The notes below the pieces were generated by a model. The model was not told the origin of the DNA, did not search any database, and saw only the letters and a list, made by a program, of their open reading frames with translations. Positions 46,566 to 58,969 of a stretch of DNA of 64,000 bases are shown one piece after another; the stretch's first letter is position 1; every line of letters starts with the position of its first letter. Source of the stretch: Blasia pusilla. Taxonomy: Eukaryota > Marchantiophyta > Marchantiopsida > Blasiales. Made by a program: the position numbers and the translations under genes. Location: contig CM114273.1 in assembly GCA_050084515.1 (NCBI GenBank), positions 38,688,001 through 38,752,000 on the forward strand, read 5' to 3'.

Positions 46566-48573
46566 TAAGTATCTGTACAATGTATTAAATACTACAAATA
46601 AAAAAGACCAGAGGATCTCCAAATGTAGTGATTGGCTACCCATCAAATTCTACGTCCCATGCATATTCCAACTTTGACATACATGATCCCCATGGAATTG
46701 CTTCTTTATCGATCTTATAATACGATGTAGAATTTGAGGTCATTTTGCAAGCCATGCAAACAAACATTAATAAGAGGTGTAAAAGCCTTTCTCTTTTTCA
46801 TTAGTAGAAAGATACATTTAGATATATAAGTTTTTAAGTTGGAGCAACATCATGCACCTACTTCCTTGAACGCAGATCTTGTGTGTAGCGCAAGCTTGCC
46901 TTCGTAATATCATACCTTCCTTATTTATTTGCACCCAAACTCACTCACATTAGCCATGTTTTGGATCAACCAACCTTGCGTCTCTTAAGTCTTTGTCTCA
47001 AGTCATCCTTCAAACTCACTAGTCTAAACTCGATCAACTATTGATCTAACCCTTCACTCCCCAACACATGCAAAGAAGTAAAGACTTATAACATACTTTC
47101 TTAATTTTTTAGGGACCTAAAATAATGCTAGCATCCTCGACGGTCCCAATGAATCTCAAAGAAGTCTTGAATCATTACTCAATATTTGAGTCATGGGTCA
47201 AGGTCTAAGATTAGTGTCATAGTTGGTCCACATGGACTTGGCTTGTAGAAACCCCAATGTTAACCTCTCAACCCATTATATTCCCTTGGTTTATCCCTAT
47301 GGTTCCTAAACTTGGATACCCTCCATATTATATATATATATATGAGATTCCCTACGCCTTCCTACATGTAGGGAAGTACTATTGGATTGTTCCTTATGAC
47401 CCTCAACCTAACTATAATTTTCATAGTTTGGAAATGGTTTCTAACTCTCTATGCATGCATTTGTTAAAACATTGAGTTTGTTGGAATAAGATTATTACAA
47501 TATTTCTAATGCTACCGCAGTTATCCCAAATGGATCTAAAATCTAGTTGATATAACCTTAGACATTCAGATCCCCCAAACTCCTACTCAAGTTCCAAGCT
47601 AGGTTGCAATCTCTTTGGTGCCCAACTCTTGTGGGTTTGACCTCTCCTTAAGTCTTGCTTAATATCTGGTCTTGCTTTGTTAGGTCACAACTCCCAATAT
47701 TTAAGATGTCCATCAAGACTCGTGTCTCACTTCGGCAACTCATGTCTTATTTGTGAGACTCCAACGCAATTATATCTTAGTGTGAGCCCACTAAAGTTAC
47801 AATGTTTTGTATGGGCGTACGTTTGGTTATTAGGGTTGCGACAAATATGGTCTTCAAAAAAATGTTTTTTCCCAATATATGGTAAATTAATTAAGTCAGA
47901 AGCTCGTTTGATTAAAGATTACATAGTAATCTTATTATTGGGGATTTACCATTTTTTCCCTATATATACAAGAAATTCGATAACCATAACATGACCTAAA
48001 ATTGTTGACTTATATGATCTTTATCACTTCCATATTTACCATCAACAATCTCATCCTCAATTTGTTTATCGAATAATCTTAATCCATTAGAAAGTTTGTG
48101 ATTGAATTGTATAAGGCTTTAACCGACGAGAAACGATTAGGAATGCCGATTTAATGTTATGAATGTACACTGTCACACAAATTTATAACCTCCAAACATT
48201 TTCTATCTACATCAAGGTTATATTGTTATTTTAATCATTAAACAAGAGTAAATCTAAGCCTACCATGTATAAGAAGGAAGATCAAGTCTTATACACCATG
48301 CCCTAGCCTAAGCAAAATTAACAATGTTCTTAGATTGATAATGTTACAATAAACATTTAAATATAAACACTTTCATTACATCTTTTATGGGATCACTATT
48401 CCAAATATACCTTTGAAAAAATGTGGCCTCCAATTAAGACATTCGAGTAGTGAGGGGACGAGATGCTAGATTCCTTCAAAGCCATATCATACTTGACAAC
48501 ATCACTTAGAAAAGACAATGGGTGAGTCCATCAATGGATTTTAAGAGTATTTGGATGGTCCATTAGAATTCAA

Positions 48574-50650
48574 CTAGTGAGAATGCCCGTGCGATGCACT
48601 GGAGTCTAAATTTAATTTGCAAACGACCCCATTTTCATAGGCTCGGAGTCAAAACTTAATTTTCAAAAAGACCCAACTTCTATGGATTTGGAGTTGGACC
48701 AAACTTAGAGGATTCACTTTGAATTAAATTTATTCGAAGCCCCATACTATATTTATTTAAATTATTTTTGTAATAATCAATCATAAAATAACTATAATAT
48801 ATTATAATTAGAACAAAGAGAAAGACAATAAAGTATGTAGAACTATCACCTTATACTATTTTCAATAAAGCACTTCATGATACATAATATTTATAATATA
48901 AGTTCCAACTTTGTTTGTTGGTTGTTGACTATCAACCATCATATGAATGGACTTGCTAGAACCTATTGTAAATGCCTATGAGAAAATACAGGATTTGGCA
49001 AGTAAATACCAGCTCCATCTAATGTTTGCCCTTGAGATTTATTCGTTGTCATTGCACAAGCTAGACGAATAGAAAATTGAAAGCCTCGTAAATCAAAAGG
49101 TAACCTTTAATCATATGCAATTAGCGGAATGTGTGGAATAAACACTCAACCTCAAACATTTCTTCCAATCATAATAACTACATCAATAACATGTCAACTA
49201 AATGTGGTGGTAGGCTTAATGGTAAACATGTATTTAGGAATTCAATTGGGTATACAAACCTCATCCCATCGTCAAAAACCGAAATTGCACTTTAAAAAGT
49301 GTGTTTGTAAAAAAAAGAAACCGTCATTAGAATCAAAAGAATAACTCATAACTATACAAAAAAGTAATTTAATTGAATAAAAAAATGAGATTTGATAACT
49401 TAATAAAATTTCCACCCCAAGAAATCACAACATGATTTCCGCAATTCTAAAGTCCATCATAGTATTCTTTATTGAAAGAATATATGTACCCCTCAAGAAG
49501 TCAATATCATTCCACTTGTCAATATTACGTCCATAGACAATGTCTATGAGATCATTAAGTTTTGAGCTCATGACTTCGTCATCAATGGACTTTTGGAACC
49601 TTCGTTCAACGAGAGTGAAGGTACGTCAATTCTATTCTATTCCCTTCTCTTACGTCCGATGAATGGAGCTACACCATGTGGTGGAAAGATGAAGTTGGGG
49701 AGAGGTACTTGATGGATCTATAAGCACCTATAACAGTTTACTAGAAAGCTATCGTATCTGGAATTTGTATGAAATCCGCTCCAAGGTCAAAATGCAATGG
49801 TATCAAACCCTTTCCAATATTCAATAACCACTTTGCAAATGTGTGTTGCTCTTGTTATCCTTGTCCTAAGTAGCTATATGAAAAAATAATTTGTATTTTT
49901 AATAAGAAATGATAAATATTTGTAATAAGAGGAGAAAATATATGCATTAAATAATATTGTCTTGTAAATGGTTCACTCTCATGTTGGTAGTGAGTTCCAT
50001 AACTATTCCATGAGATTAAATAATCTCTTAAGAGTTGCATGCACAATAGTGGGAAGATCACCATAACGAACAAGAGCAAGAAGTTGTCGAAAGTCACTAC
50101 CAAAGATAAATGTCTTGCCTCCAAATGGTAATTCTCGCACTCGAGGATCCACCAAACCCATATTATCTTGGAAAGTATGATTAATAGCCTCAAAAGCGTG
50201 ACAGTGTGTCCTATGAGCTTCATCCCACACAATCAATTTTACATTTTGTATAAGGCGTGCTAGATGACTATTAAATGATAGGCTATAACACAAACAAACA
50301 AAAAAGTAAGCAAACATTTTTTTCATAGTATACATGAGTAAAATAAACGAATAAAAATAAAATATGAAGGAAGGAAGCAGAATCTTTAACATAACTTACT
50401 TGCAAGTGGATGATTCATGTCTCTGAATTGGAATCTTAAATCATGAATGTGCCATGTGTTCTCCAACCAATAATAAAACAATGATCCCATAAGATACAAT
50501 TGCAAGAGCTATATGGCCCTTGTTTCACACCCTAGCAAGGAGAAGATTGCTCTTCTTCCTCTAAGCACGAAATCCCGAGGAAAAAATTCAGGTTAAGGCA
50601 TGTTGGGGAAATCCGCCATACTTCTACCATGATCTTGTGCGAGAATACAA
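48574..50650 (-). mobile_element. Helitron relic: helicase part and 3' end
   Basis: Helicase remnants lie in order on the minus strand from about 50650 to 48990. At 48574-48602 the minus strand shows an imperfect hairpin around GTGC-ATC-GCAC with GGGCA, then CTAG followed by T. That is the Helitron 3' signature, in the right place and orientation about 400 bp after the helicase end. The Rep part is not adjacent. Confidence 0.75.
48990..50650 (-). pseudogene. Helitron PIF1-type helicase fragments
   Basis: Recognisable blocks, 5' to 3' on the minus strand: WRTHGTFMI near 50450 (equivalent of the GRTAHSRF segment); LIVWDEAH with the Walker B acid pair; LPFGGKTFIFGSDFRQLLAL (50003-50392, the longest open segment); FLRGTYILSIKNTMMDFRI near 49470; and ACAMTTNKSQGQTLDGAGIY near 49010-49070, the last helicase motif. 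The P-loop segment was not found. Many stops and shifts; non-functional. Confidence 0.82.
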
Positions 50651-50999
50651 AAGGTGACGAAATCATTGAAATATATTACAGAACTTGGAGATACAAAGTC
50701 ACTAGAAGAATTGTGTGGTTTTTATCACTAGGCCTTAAATTACTTGTCGAAAGAATGACTCAAAGTATGACTAAAATGGTTCAGTCCTGAAATTTAAGGT
50801 TGCACAACTTACCTAGTCATGTACTTATTACTAAATTAGTTATCAATACCCTTTAGTAAAGACTAGTCGTACTTCTTTCACTTGCCTAGTAATACAAAGT
50901 CACAAATAAGGACTAGTGTATTTTTGCCATCTCATGCTCCAATGGTAGCGTGTTTTTTTAATGTTGTTGGAATATATAAATACATATATGTCCTACGTT

Positions 51000-53900
51000 T
51001 CCGGGATTGGGTTGCCCCTTGGGGAAAAAATTGAATATTCTTGCACCCTTGGTTCAAGCGGAAACGTACTAAAAGATGGCTCAGATATGAAGAGAAGGTT
51101 CCATGTCTCTCTACCATTTTCATGTCATCATGGATTTAACAAATTTGTCGCATCTTTGGATGGCAGTGAAAGTTAACACAAGCCAAGGTCCTAAATCCTT
51201 CCACTGCTTCAACGGTTCAAATCTGGCAGTTAGCTCTCCATGCTCAAACCAAAAAGGAAAGATCACTATTGGGGTTACGATTTTTAATTCCACGTGTGAG
51301 TGTTTATTTGAAGTTTTCTCTTTTTTCCCTCTATTCCTGGAGTAGGGTTGCCATCCAGGATAATTCTTTATGATTTTTGGGCACCATGTGGAGGGTGGAG
51401 GGTACAAAAAGCGACGCCAAGAAGGAGGAAGAGGACGTTGAGTAGGATTGTTTCGAGTCCTAATGGCATTTTCATTGTATCATGAAGATGTGTTTTTCTC
51501 CCACCATTGGATGGTGATGAAACCTGGCACACACCAAGGCCTTAAATTCCTCCACATATTGAGTGGTTTGGATCTGCTAGTTACCTTTTCGTACTCAAAC
51601 CAAAAATGAAAGATCAGTTTTAGGGTTTGTGATTTTTAATTCCATGTGTGAGTGTTAATTTGAATTTTTTTCTTTTTTCCCTCTGTTCCTGGGTTAGGGC
51701 TGCCATCCAGGAGGAAGTTTTATGATTTTTGGGCCCCATGTGGAGGGTGGAGGGTACAAAAAGGGAAGCCAAAAAGGAGGAAGAGGGCGTTGAGTAGGAT
51801 TGTTTCAAGTCATGATGGCATTTTCATTGTATCATGAAGTTTAAAATTTATTTCCCACCACTCGATAGTGAGGAAATCTAGCACACACCAAGGCCTTAAA
51901 TCCCTCCACATGTTGAACAATTCAGATCTGCCAATTAGCTCTTCGTGCTCAAACCAGAAATGAAAGACCAATTTTAGGGTTATGATTTTTAATCCCATGT
52001 GTGAGTGTTCATTTGAAGTTTTCTTCTTTTTCCCTGTGTTTATGGGTTAGGGTTTCCATCCAAGAGGAAGTTTTATGATTTTTGGGCCCCATGAGGAGGG
52101 TGGAGGGTACAAAAAGCGACGCCAAGAAGGAGGAAGAGGGCGTTGAGTATGATTGTTTCGAGTCTTGATGGCATTTTCATTGTATCATGAAGTTTATTTT
52201 TTCTCCCACCATTGGATGGTGATGAAACCTAGCACACACCAAGGCCTTAAATCCTTCCACATGTTGAACGATTCAGATTTGCAAGTTAGCTCTTCGTGTT
52301 CTAACGAAAAATGAAAGATCCGTTTTAGGGTTTATGATTTTGAATTCCATTTGTGAGTGGTCATTTGAAGTTTTTTCTTTTTCCCTCTTTTCTTGGGTTA
52401 GGGTCTCCATACAAGAAAAAAATTTATGATTTATGGGCCCCATATGGAGAGTAGAGGGTAAAAAAAGCGTGGCCAAGAAGGAGGAAGAGGGCGTTGAGTA
52501 GGATTGTTTCGAGTCATCATGGCATTTTCATTGTATCATGAAGATGTATTTTTCTCCCACAATTGGATGATGATGAAACATGGCACACACCAAGGCCTTA
52601 AATCCTTCCACATGTTGAACATTTCAGATCCGCCAGTTAGCTCTCCGTGCTCAAACAACAAACGAAAGATCAGTTTTAGGGTTTACGATTTTTAATTCCA
52701 TGTGTGAGTGGTCATTTGTAATTTTTTCTTTTGATATGTGTTCCTATAGTAGGGTTGCTCCCCTGGGAACAGTTTAAAGATTTTAGGACTCATGGCTAAG
52801 GAGGAGGGGAGAAAATGATGGATCAAGAAGGAGGACGAGGACTTTGAATAGTCTCGCTCCAAGGCGTTGCATGATTTTCATGGTAACATAGTGGTTTCTT
52901 TTCTTTCCACCATTGGATAGGAATGAATATTTTTCCTAGCCTTGATATTAGATTTCTCAAGAACTTCGATGGTTCAGATCCTCTATTGAAGCTCCCATGC
53001 TAATACCAAAAATCAGAAACCTTATTTAGGGGTTACGGTTTTTAATACCATGTGTGAGTGGTCATTTGTAATTTTTTCTTTTGGCTTGTGTTCCTCAAAA
53101 TGGGTTGCCTCTCTGGGAAAAGTTTCAAGAGTTTAGGAGGAGGAGGTTGAGGAGGAGAGGAGAAAATGATGGATCAAGAAGGAGGACGAGCACTTTGAGT
53201 AATCTTTTTCTTAGGCGTTGTCTCATTTTCATCGTAACATGGTGGTAACTTTGTTTTCCACCATTTTATGTGGATGAATATTTTTCAAAGCCTGTCCATT
53301 AATGATCTACACAACTTCAATGGTTCAGATCTACAAGTTAGCTCTCCATGCTCAAACCTAAAATAGAAGACCAATTTTAGGGTTTACAATTTTTATTTCG
53401 GTGTGTGAGTGATCATTTGATGTTTTTTTTGTTCATCTATTCTTGGATTAAGGGTTCCATCTTCAAAAAAGTTTCATGATTTTTGGGCCCCATGTGGAGG
53501 GTGTAGGGTACAAAATGACAAGCCAATAAGGAGTAAGAGGGCGTTGAGTAGGATTCTTTGAAGTCCTTGTGGCATTTTCATGTTATAATGGAGTTATCTC
53601 TTGCTTTCACCATTGGATGGTGATGAAACCTAGTACACAAGGAGGCCTTATATCCGTCCACATGGTCAACGGTTCAGATCTGCGAGTTAGGTCTCCATGC
53701 CCCAACCAAACATGGAAAACCGATTTTAGGGCTTACGATTTTTAGTTATGTGTGTGAGTGGTCATTTGAAGTTTTTTTCTTTTTCCGTCTATTTTGGGTT
53801 AGGGGTTCCATCCTTAAAAAAATTCATGATTTTTGGGCCGCATGTGGAGTATGGAGGGTAGAAAAAGAGGGGTCAAGAGTGAGATTATTTTGACTCGTTG

Positions 53901-54040
53901 TGACATTTTCATGTTATCATGGAGTGAACAAGTGGTACTACTGTTGGATGGTGGTGAAACATGGCACAAGTGAAGGGCTTAAATCCGTCCACAACTTCAA
54001 TTGTTCAGATCTGCGAGTTAGCCCCTAGTTACAATTTTAA
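51000..54040. repeat. Tandem array of ~351-bp monomers with a telobox-like core
   Basis: About eight to nine diverged units. The anchor TTTTAGGG (or variants) lies at 51618, 51972, 52323, 52674, 53024, 53375 and 53724, spacings 349 to 354 bp. Each unit also has GGCATTTTCAT-GTATCATG, CCACCATTGGATGGTGATGA, CACACCAAGGCCTTAAATCC and TTTTTGGGCCCCATGTGGAG. Units after about 52800 are more diverged. Frames across it (60-95 codons) recur from unit to unit and are not genes. Confidence 0.93.
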
Positions 54041-54287
54041 AATTACATCATGAGTTATAATTTTGTATTATACCTGCGAGCAAAATGAGTCGAATAATCT
54101 TCCATATTGTGTTGGAAATAAAAGTGAGGATGGTCTTAGGGGAAAGGTTGTTAAAAAAAATTCTATGTCACGAAAAGGAATGTTGATGTGGCATGGAAGA
54201 GAATGATGATGTGGCATGGAATGTTTAGAGTCCCACTCATTTTTTCGTCCCAAAGTGTGTGTGTGTGTGGCGGGAGAGAGTGAGCAC

Positions 54288-54560
54288 AGAGTGCACTAGA
54301 GTATGGGACGTTCAGAACATTCGAGGTTCACATGCGGGAGTGGAGAGTTTAGAGGTCGGGAGTGGGAAGTTTGAGAGTGCACTGTATTGTGGGACGTTTT
54401 GAACGTTTGGAGTTCATAGGCGAGAGTGGAGAGTTCAGAGGTCGGGAGTGGGAAGTTTGAGAGTGCATTGGAGTGTGGGACATTTAGAACGTTCGGAGTT
54501 CACAGGCAGGACTCGAGAATTTGGAGGTCGGGAGTGGGAAGTTTGAAGATCAGTGGGAGT
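54288..54560. repeat. 86-bp tandem repeat, about three units
   Basis: GGGAC-TT-GAAC blocks at 54305, 54391 and 54477 are exactly 86 bp apart. Each is followed by GAGAGT and GGTCGGGAGTGGGAAGTTTG. A short GT run precedes it at 54258. Confidence 0.9.
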
Positions 54561-55220
54561 GGGGCGGTCGAAGAGGAGAGGGTGTTTATTCGGTTATTTA
54601 TCCTCCAGTTAAAACAATGATCCTTCACGGACGTCTGTAACGTGTCCTTACCTCGTTTACCATCGTTTATGGTCAAAAGATCATGGAATCTCGAGCGAGC
54701 AAAGGTTGTTTCCTCCATGCACATTTTCAGGCGCATTTAAAGTTTTGCCACCATTTTGCTCCATCTCCAGCAGTTGAGGTGTGCCGGATCGGTCTCTTAC
54801 CGATTTGCGCGCTGCCGGCTTATGAGATTTGTAGCAGTGATTGTGCGGCGCAACGAGCCTCTCTCGGGATGCTGTGTGTTGTTGGTGCGTTGTTGTTGAT
54901 GACATGGTGTAAGGTTGCATTTTCTCGCCGAGCATTGTGTGTGTTGAAGGTAAGAAGCGTTGGTTATATTATGTGGCTCTAGACATTGTTCGCAACCCTT
55001 TCTTTTTCTTCTATCATTGTCTATCTGTCAAGGGAACCTATGGTCCAACTTTCCTCATGCTAGAGATTTATGCGCTCAGCTCCCCTCGTATTCGTGTGGC
55101 CTTGATATCTTGCCGTTGGGCTCCGTATCATCGTACAGGATAATACTGCTCTTGAGAAGCTAGCTTGGCTGCATCAATCTTTGTGGATATCATCAACTTC
55201 ATGGGAGAGTCTAGGGCGAT

Positions 55221-55706
55221 TGATTTACGTGAACAAAAAATAGACAGAGCTAAGCCTTGAAACTAGATCTGAAAGATTGTGAGAGAAGATCTCAGCTCGA
55301 ATTCAGTGTAGAACTTGGAGAGCAATTGCAATCTGAGAATTATCTTGGCAGAAGTTCATACGTTCGGATACTTGGTCACTTTCATCACAAAAATCCACAA
55401 CGATGGAGATGTTGCAATTGCCAGATTGTAATGAAGCAAACATCAAGCAAGCAAGGCCATGAAATACTCTTGAGTGTTTTGTTACTCTACTTAGTCTTGA
55501 GTTGTGTATGAAGTTGGTGCGTCCGACATTGAGAATCTCGTGGAGCAAGAACTCGTGTCTTTCTCCCTTTGTAACCTCTGTAAATCACGTGAATAGACAA
55601 TGGACAGAGCTAAGCCTTGAAAGTAGATCTAAAAGGTTGTCAGAGAAGATCTCAGCTCGAATTCAGTGCAGAACTCGGAGAGCGATTGCAATATGAGAAT
55701 TATCTT
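55221..55706. repeat. ~126-bp direct repeat, 360 bp apart
   Basis: Copies 55221-55346 and 55581-55706 share GACAGAGCTAAGCCTTGAAA, AGAGAAGATCTCAGCTCGAA and GAGAATTATCTTG with few differences. The 234 bp between are unique. Confidence 0.9.
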
Positions 55707-56180
55707 GACTCCTTGGGGAAGGGAAGCAAGACCGGAAGAGCACTAACATTTATTGTTTGACGAGTTGCCTCCTCTCTACCCTTTGTTTGCTAAAATCTCA
55801 TTTTTTCTCTTATGGTATGGTATGTGAGATCTTCCCTTGCCTTTACTCGCTAAAAACAAGGAACTAAATATTATATGAAGTTGTGACCACCGCCCGATTA
55901 CCTAATTGCCCACCGCCTTCTTCATCCCTTGTTGACCTGTGCGACTCTTCTCTGCCTTATAGCTTATGTGCACTGCAAGTTGTAAGTCGAACGCTGGAGC
56001 TGAGTGCATTCCTCGTGCGCGCTCGCTGATCACTATTTTGAGTCGGGACTCTGTTTGTGGTGGATCTTCTACTGAAGTGACGAGTTGGGTTTTTTGAGCT
56101 GGTGAGGGCCACTTCCGTCTCCGCTTGCTGCATTCGCCATCCAGAGCAATTCTCCTTTTGATGCGTAATCAAGCATGTGG

Positions 56181-56201
56181 CTCTCTCTCTCTCTCTCTCT
56201 C
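56181..56201. repeat. (CT)n microsatellite
   Basis: About ten perfect CT units. Confidence 0.9.
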
Positions 56202-57893
56202 GGCAAGAGCATGGATGAAATCGTTCCGTGACTCTAAGATAGGAACGTCATAGATGTTGATGGCAGTCATGTGAGTTTCAGCAGACCCCATTTCATACGG
56301 CAAGGAAGACCTTGGTAAGGAGCAAGTAGATTCCTCAATATGGATGACTTACATTTTGGGAACTTCTTCATCCTCTTCTATTGTAATATTTGTCATTAAT
56401 TATGCACTTTACTTTATTTTTTACCCTGGCGGAGCCCTTCCTTGCTTTCCATATAGTAGAACTCTTTTTTGTCATAAGGCTGCTACAATTATGTTTACTT
56501 TGCGACATGGAGGGTATCCATTTTCAGTAGCATTTTCGAATGAATAATGAGCCTTGGAAAAAAAATTAGTGCTGAAGTAATGGGATTTCCTCTTAGGCAA
56601 CTAAAAAGATTGCTTGTAGTTCCAAGGAATGCTAAATCACCAATCGATCCAGAGTGCAACAAGGCAGTGTAGTAGTAATATGTGTTGCATGAGGCATGCT
56701 TCAAGGACATGGATTTCCTTCGCCACATTTAAAGTTGTCACATCCGAATAAAATAGATTTGAACTATCTTCAGAGATCCTCTAAAATGTCTCCAAGACAT
56801 GGATAAGTATGTATTCTAAATTGATAACACGTTGAAGGCATTGGAAATGGGAGCAATGTAGACGTTGATCGTGCGGGAGAGTTTAGAGGTGAACCGGTAA
56901 CTATTCAGAGGACAATTCTAAGGGAACAACAACTTCTAAGGGCATCATGCCTTTATATATATATTTATATTTATATTTATATATTGCGCCGACCATGGAA
57001 TTGGTTCAATTTGGCTCAACTGGTGTTGTGTATCAGGTAGAGGAGCAAAGGAAGACTCAAATATCACGGAGGGGACCAAGACATTCACTCCTTGACCTAC
57101 CAAGTACTTACTTGTACGTCACTCTTCTCCTTGTTCTCCTTGCGCCTTCACGTAGGTTAGTCACTTGCTTTAGTGGTTAATTTGATGTGAGTGTAAGGTG
57201 AAGTACTATGGTCACTCACAGCATAGCTTTATAGTTTGTTTGTCTAGATCTACGCCGGAAACATTTATTAGACCAGGGCCATGATGAAGTGTACATATAA
57301 AAGGATTGAGTCATTATCTAAAGTTGGGTGTGTTACATTTGACATTCAGGAATATTGTTGGAAGCGTTAGACCACATCGGTGAGGATTGTTAGTGAAGAT
57401 TGAAATCTCCATTGAGATAAGAACAAAGTTAGGTATATGTGCCTTATCATACTTGTCTTGACTTCACGTGGATATGCATTCATCTAAGATGATAGCTTGT
57501 CCAACCGTGGTTTATGGAATTCGTTATTGAGGCAAGATGTCATGGTTTTGGATGTGTTTGGAATGTTTTAGTTCACAATTTGCGGGAATTCACTTCCAAT
57601 CCCCTTAGAATGCATTTGAACCACCTTGTTAGAGTAAAGGCACACAATTCCAAGTTGTGGCAACAAGAAAGCACACAAGCTAGTGTACTGGGCTGTAAAA
57701 GATTGGGGTGTCTGTAAAATGACTGAAAGGGTGGGTCTATGTTGTCCATCGGCAAGGTGGAAGCATATTTGAGAAAATATGGACACTTATCGCTTTGACG
57801 AGTGCCGAAATCTAGGGATGGATGGGACTCTTCCAATGAGGAGTGGGTTATGCATGATCTTGCTAAAAAAGAAAAAGCCAAGAGGATAAGACA

Positions 57894-58965
57894 ATGGAGT
57901 CAGCCCCCACCTTCCATTTGGATGGAAGGGAGAGATCTTCCATGGCAAATGTAGACGAGCACATTGACGTTTATAAAATGCTCGATGATATTTTCCAAGA
58001 ATACGACCATATATACAAGGATGAAATTGAAGAGATATTTCTCCCATCTGATGAATTACCAAAACCAGGAATGTCAAACGAACAACCACTATTCAATCAT
58101 GGAGATGAATATGAGGAGCTTGGTAAAGCTTGCAAACCCTTGTTCCCTATAGCAAAAACATATGTTTTGGCTTTTGTCATGTTACTATTCAACATTCAAA
58201 CCACCCATGGCGTCCCAAATGTAGCTATTGACAAAAATTTGAATTTCCTTTGTAAGTTGGTCCTACCAACAGGGAACTTGGCGCCACCGAGTTATTATGT
58301 AGCGAAAAAACTCATTTGTAAACTAGGCTTAGGTTACAACAGTATCCATGCGTGTCCGGTTGGATGTGTTTTATTCCGGGGTGATTTGGCTGAAGGTGAG
58401 ATATGTCCATTATGTGGGAAACCAAGGTTCCGGAAAGTTGGTAAAACGTTGGTACCATGTAAGGTATTAAGGCATTTTCCTGCATACCTCGGATGAGACG
58501 TATGTTTAGATGCATGACGTGGTCTGAATTGTTAACCTGGGCCCCCTTGAATTAGAGCAAGTATGGCTTAGTAAGGCATATAGCTGATTGCAAGGCATGA
58601 CACCACATGGACAACTTATATCCACACTTTGCCGAGGAGAAGAGGAATTTCAGGTTTTGGCTAGCTTTGGACTGAGTGAAACCATTTTCAGACAAGTCGA
58701 GTTTGAGGTCAACATGGCGGGTGCTTCTTGGTAATTATGACTTGCCTCCCAGGCTCCAAACAATTTATTTTTTTGTGATGCCCTCTTTGATCATACCAGG
58801 AAAGGAGAGTGTAAATGGGAAAAACATAAACACATACTTGCTTCCTCTAGTGGAAGAGTTCCAAGAAATATGGAAAGAGGTTCGATTTCATGACGTTGGG
58901 AAGGTAGGCGGAAGTTGGTACTTCATGACCTCTATTTTGAAAACTCTACTACATATATGAATACA
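57894..58965 (+). pseudogene. CACTA (En/Spm) transposase N-terminal relic
   Basis: An open frame of 200 codons (57894-58496) has SYYVAKKLICKLGLGYNSIH, ACPVGCVLF, EICPLCGKPRF (a zinc-ribbon-like C-x2-C) and CKVLRHFPAYLG. Across a shift and stops comes RRMFRCMTWSELL, then KPFSDKSSLRSTWRVLLGNY, LPPRLQ, SLIIPGKESVNGKNINTYLL and PLVEEFQEIWKEV. This is the order seen in plant Transposase_21/tnp2 proteins. The catalytic C-terminal half is missing. The relic ends where a Helitron relic on the other strand begins. No CACTA terminal repeats were found. Confidence 0.85.
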
Positions 58966-58969
58966 TTCC

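Larger units (their letters stand above)
43661..48573. other. AT-rich intergenic DNA
   Basis: No recognised gene. It contains diverged tandem repeats (44900-46100), a near-palindrome (46532-46565) and short AT microsatellites near 46340 and 47330. Confidence 0.5.
54561..57893. other. No recognised gene; small repeats
   Basis: A plus-strand frame of 99 codons (54683-54982) with a hydrophobic stretch (SLGMLCVVGALLLMTWC) is open but unrecognised. Elsewhere only short frames. A TA-rich run lies at 56955-56985. Confidence 0.45.

Noticed and set aside
51000-54040. CRISPR-like regular spacing
   Set aside because: Whole 351-bp monomers repeat with no unique spacers, and the context is eukaryotic.
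54683-54982. Possible small membrane protein
   Set aside because: The hydrophobic stretch is short and no homology or gene structure supports it, so it was not called as a gene.
57787-58089. Minus-strand frame of 100 codons over the CACTA relic
   Set aside because: It is a shadow of the plus-strand transposase frame, which has family motifs.
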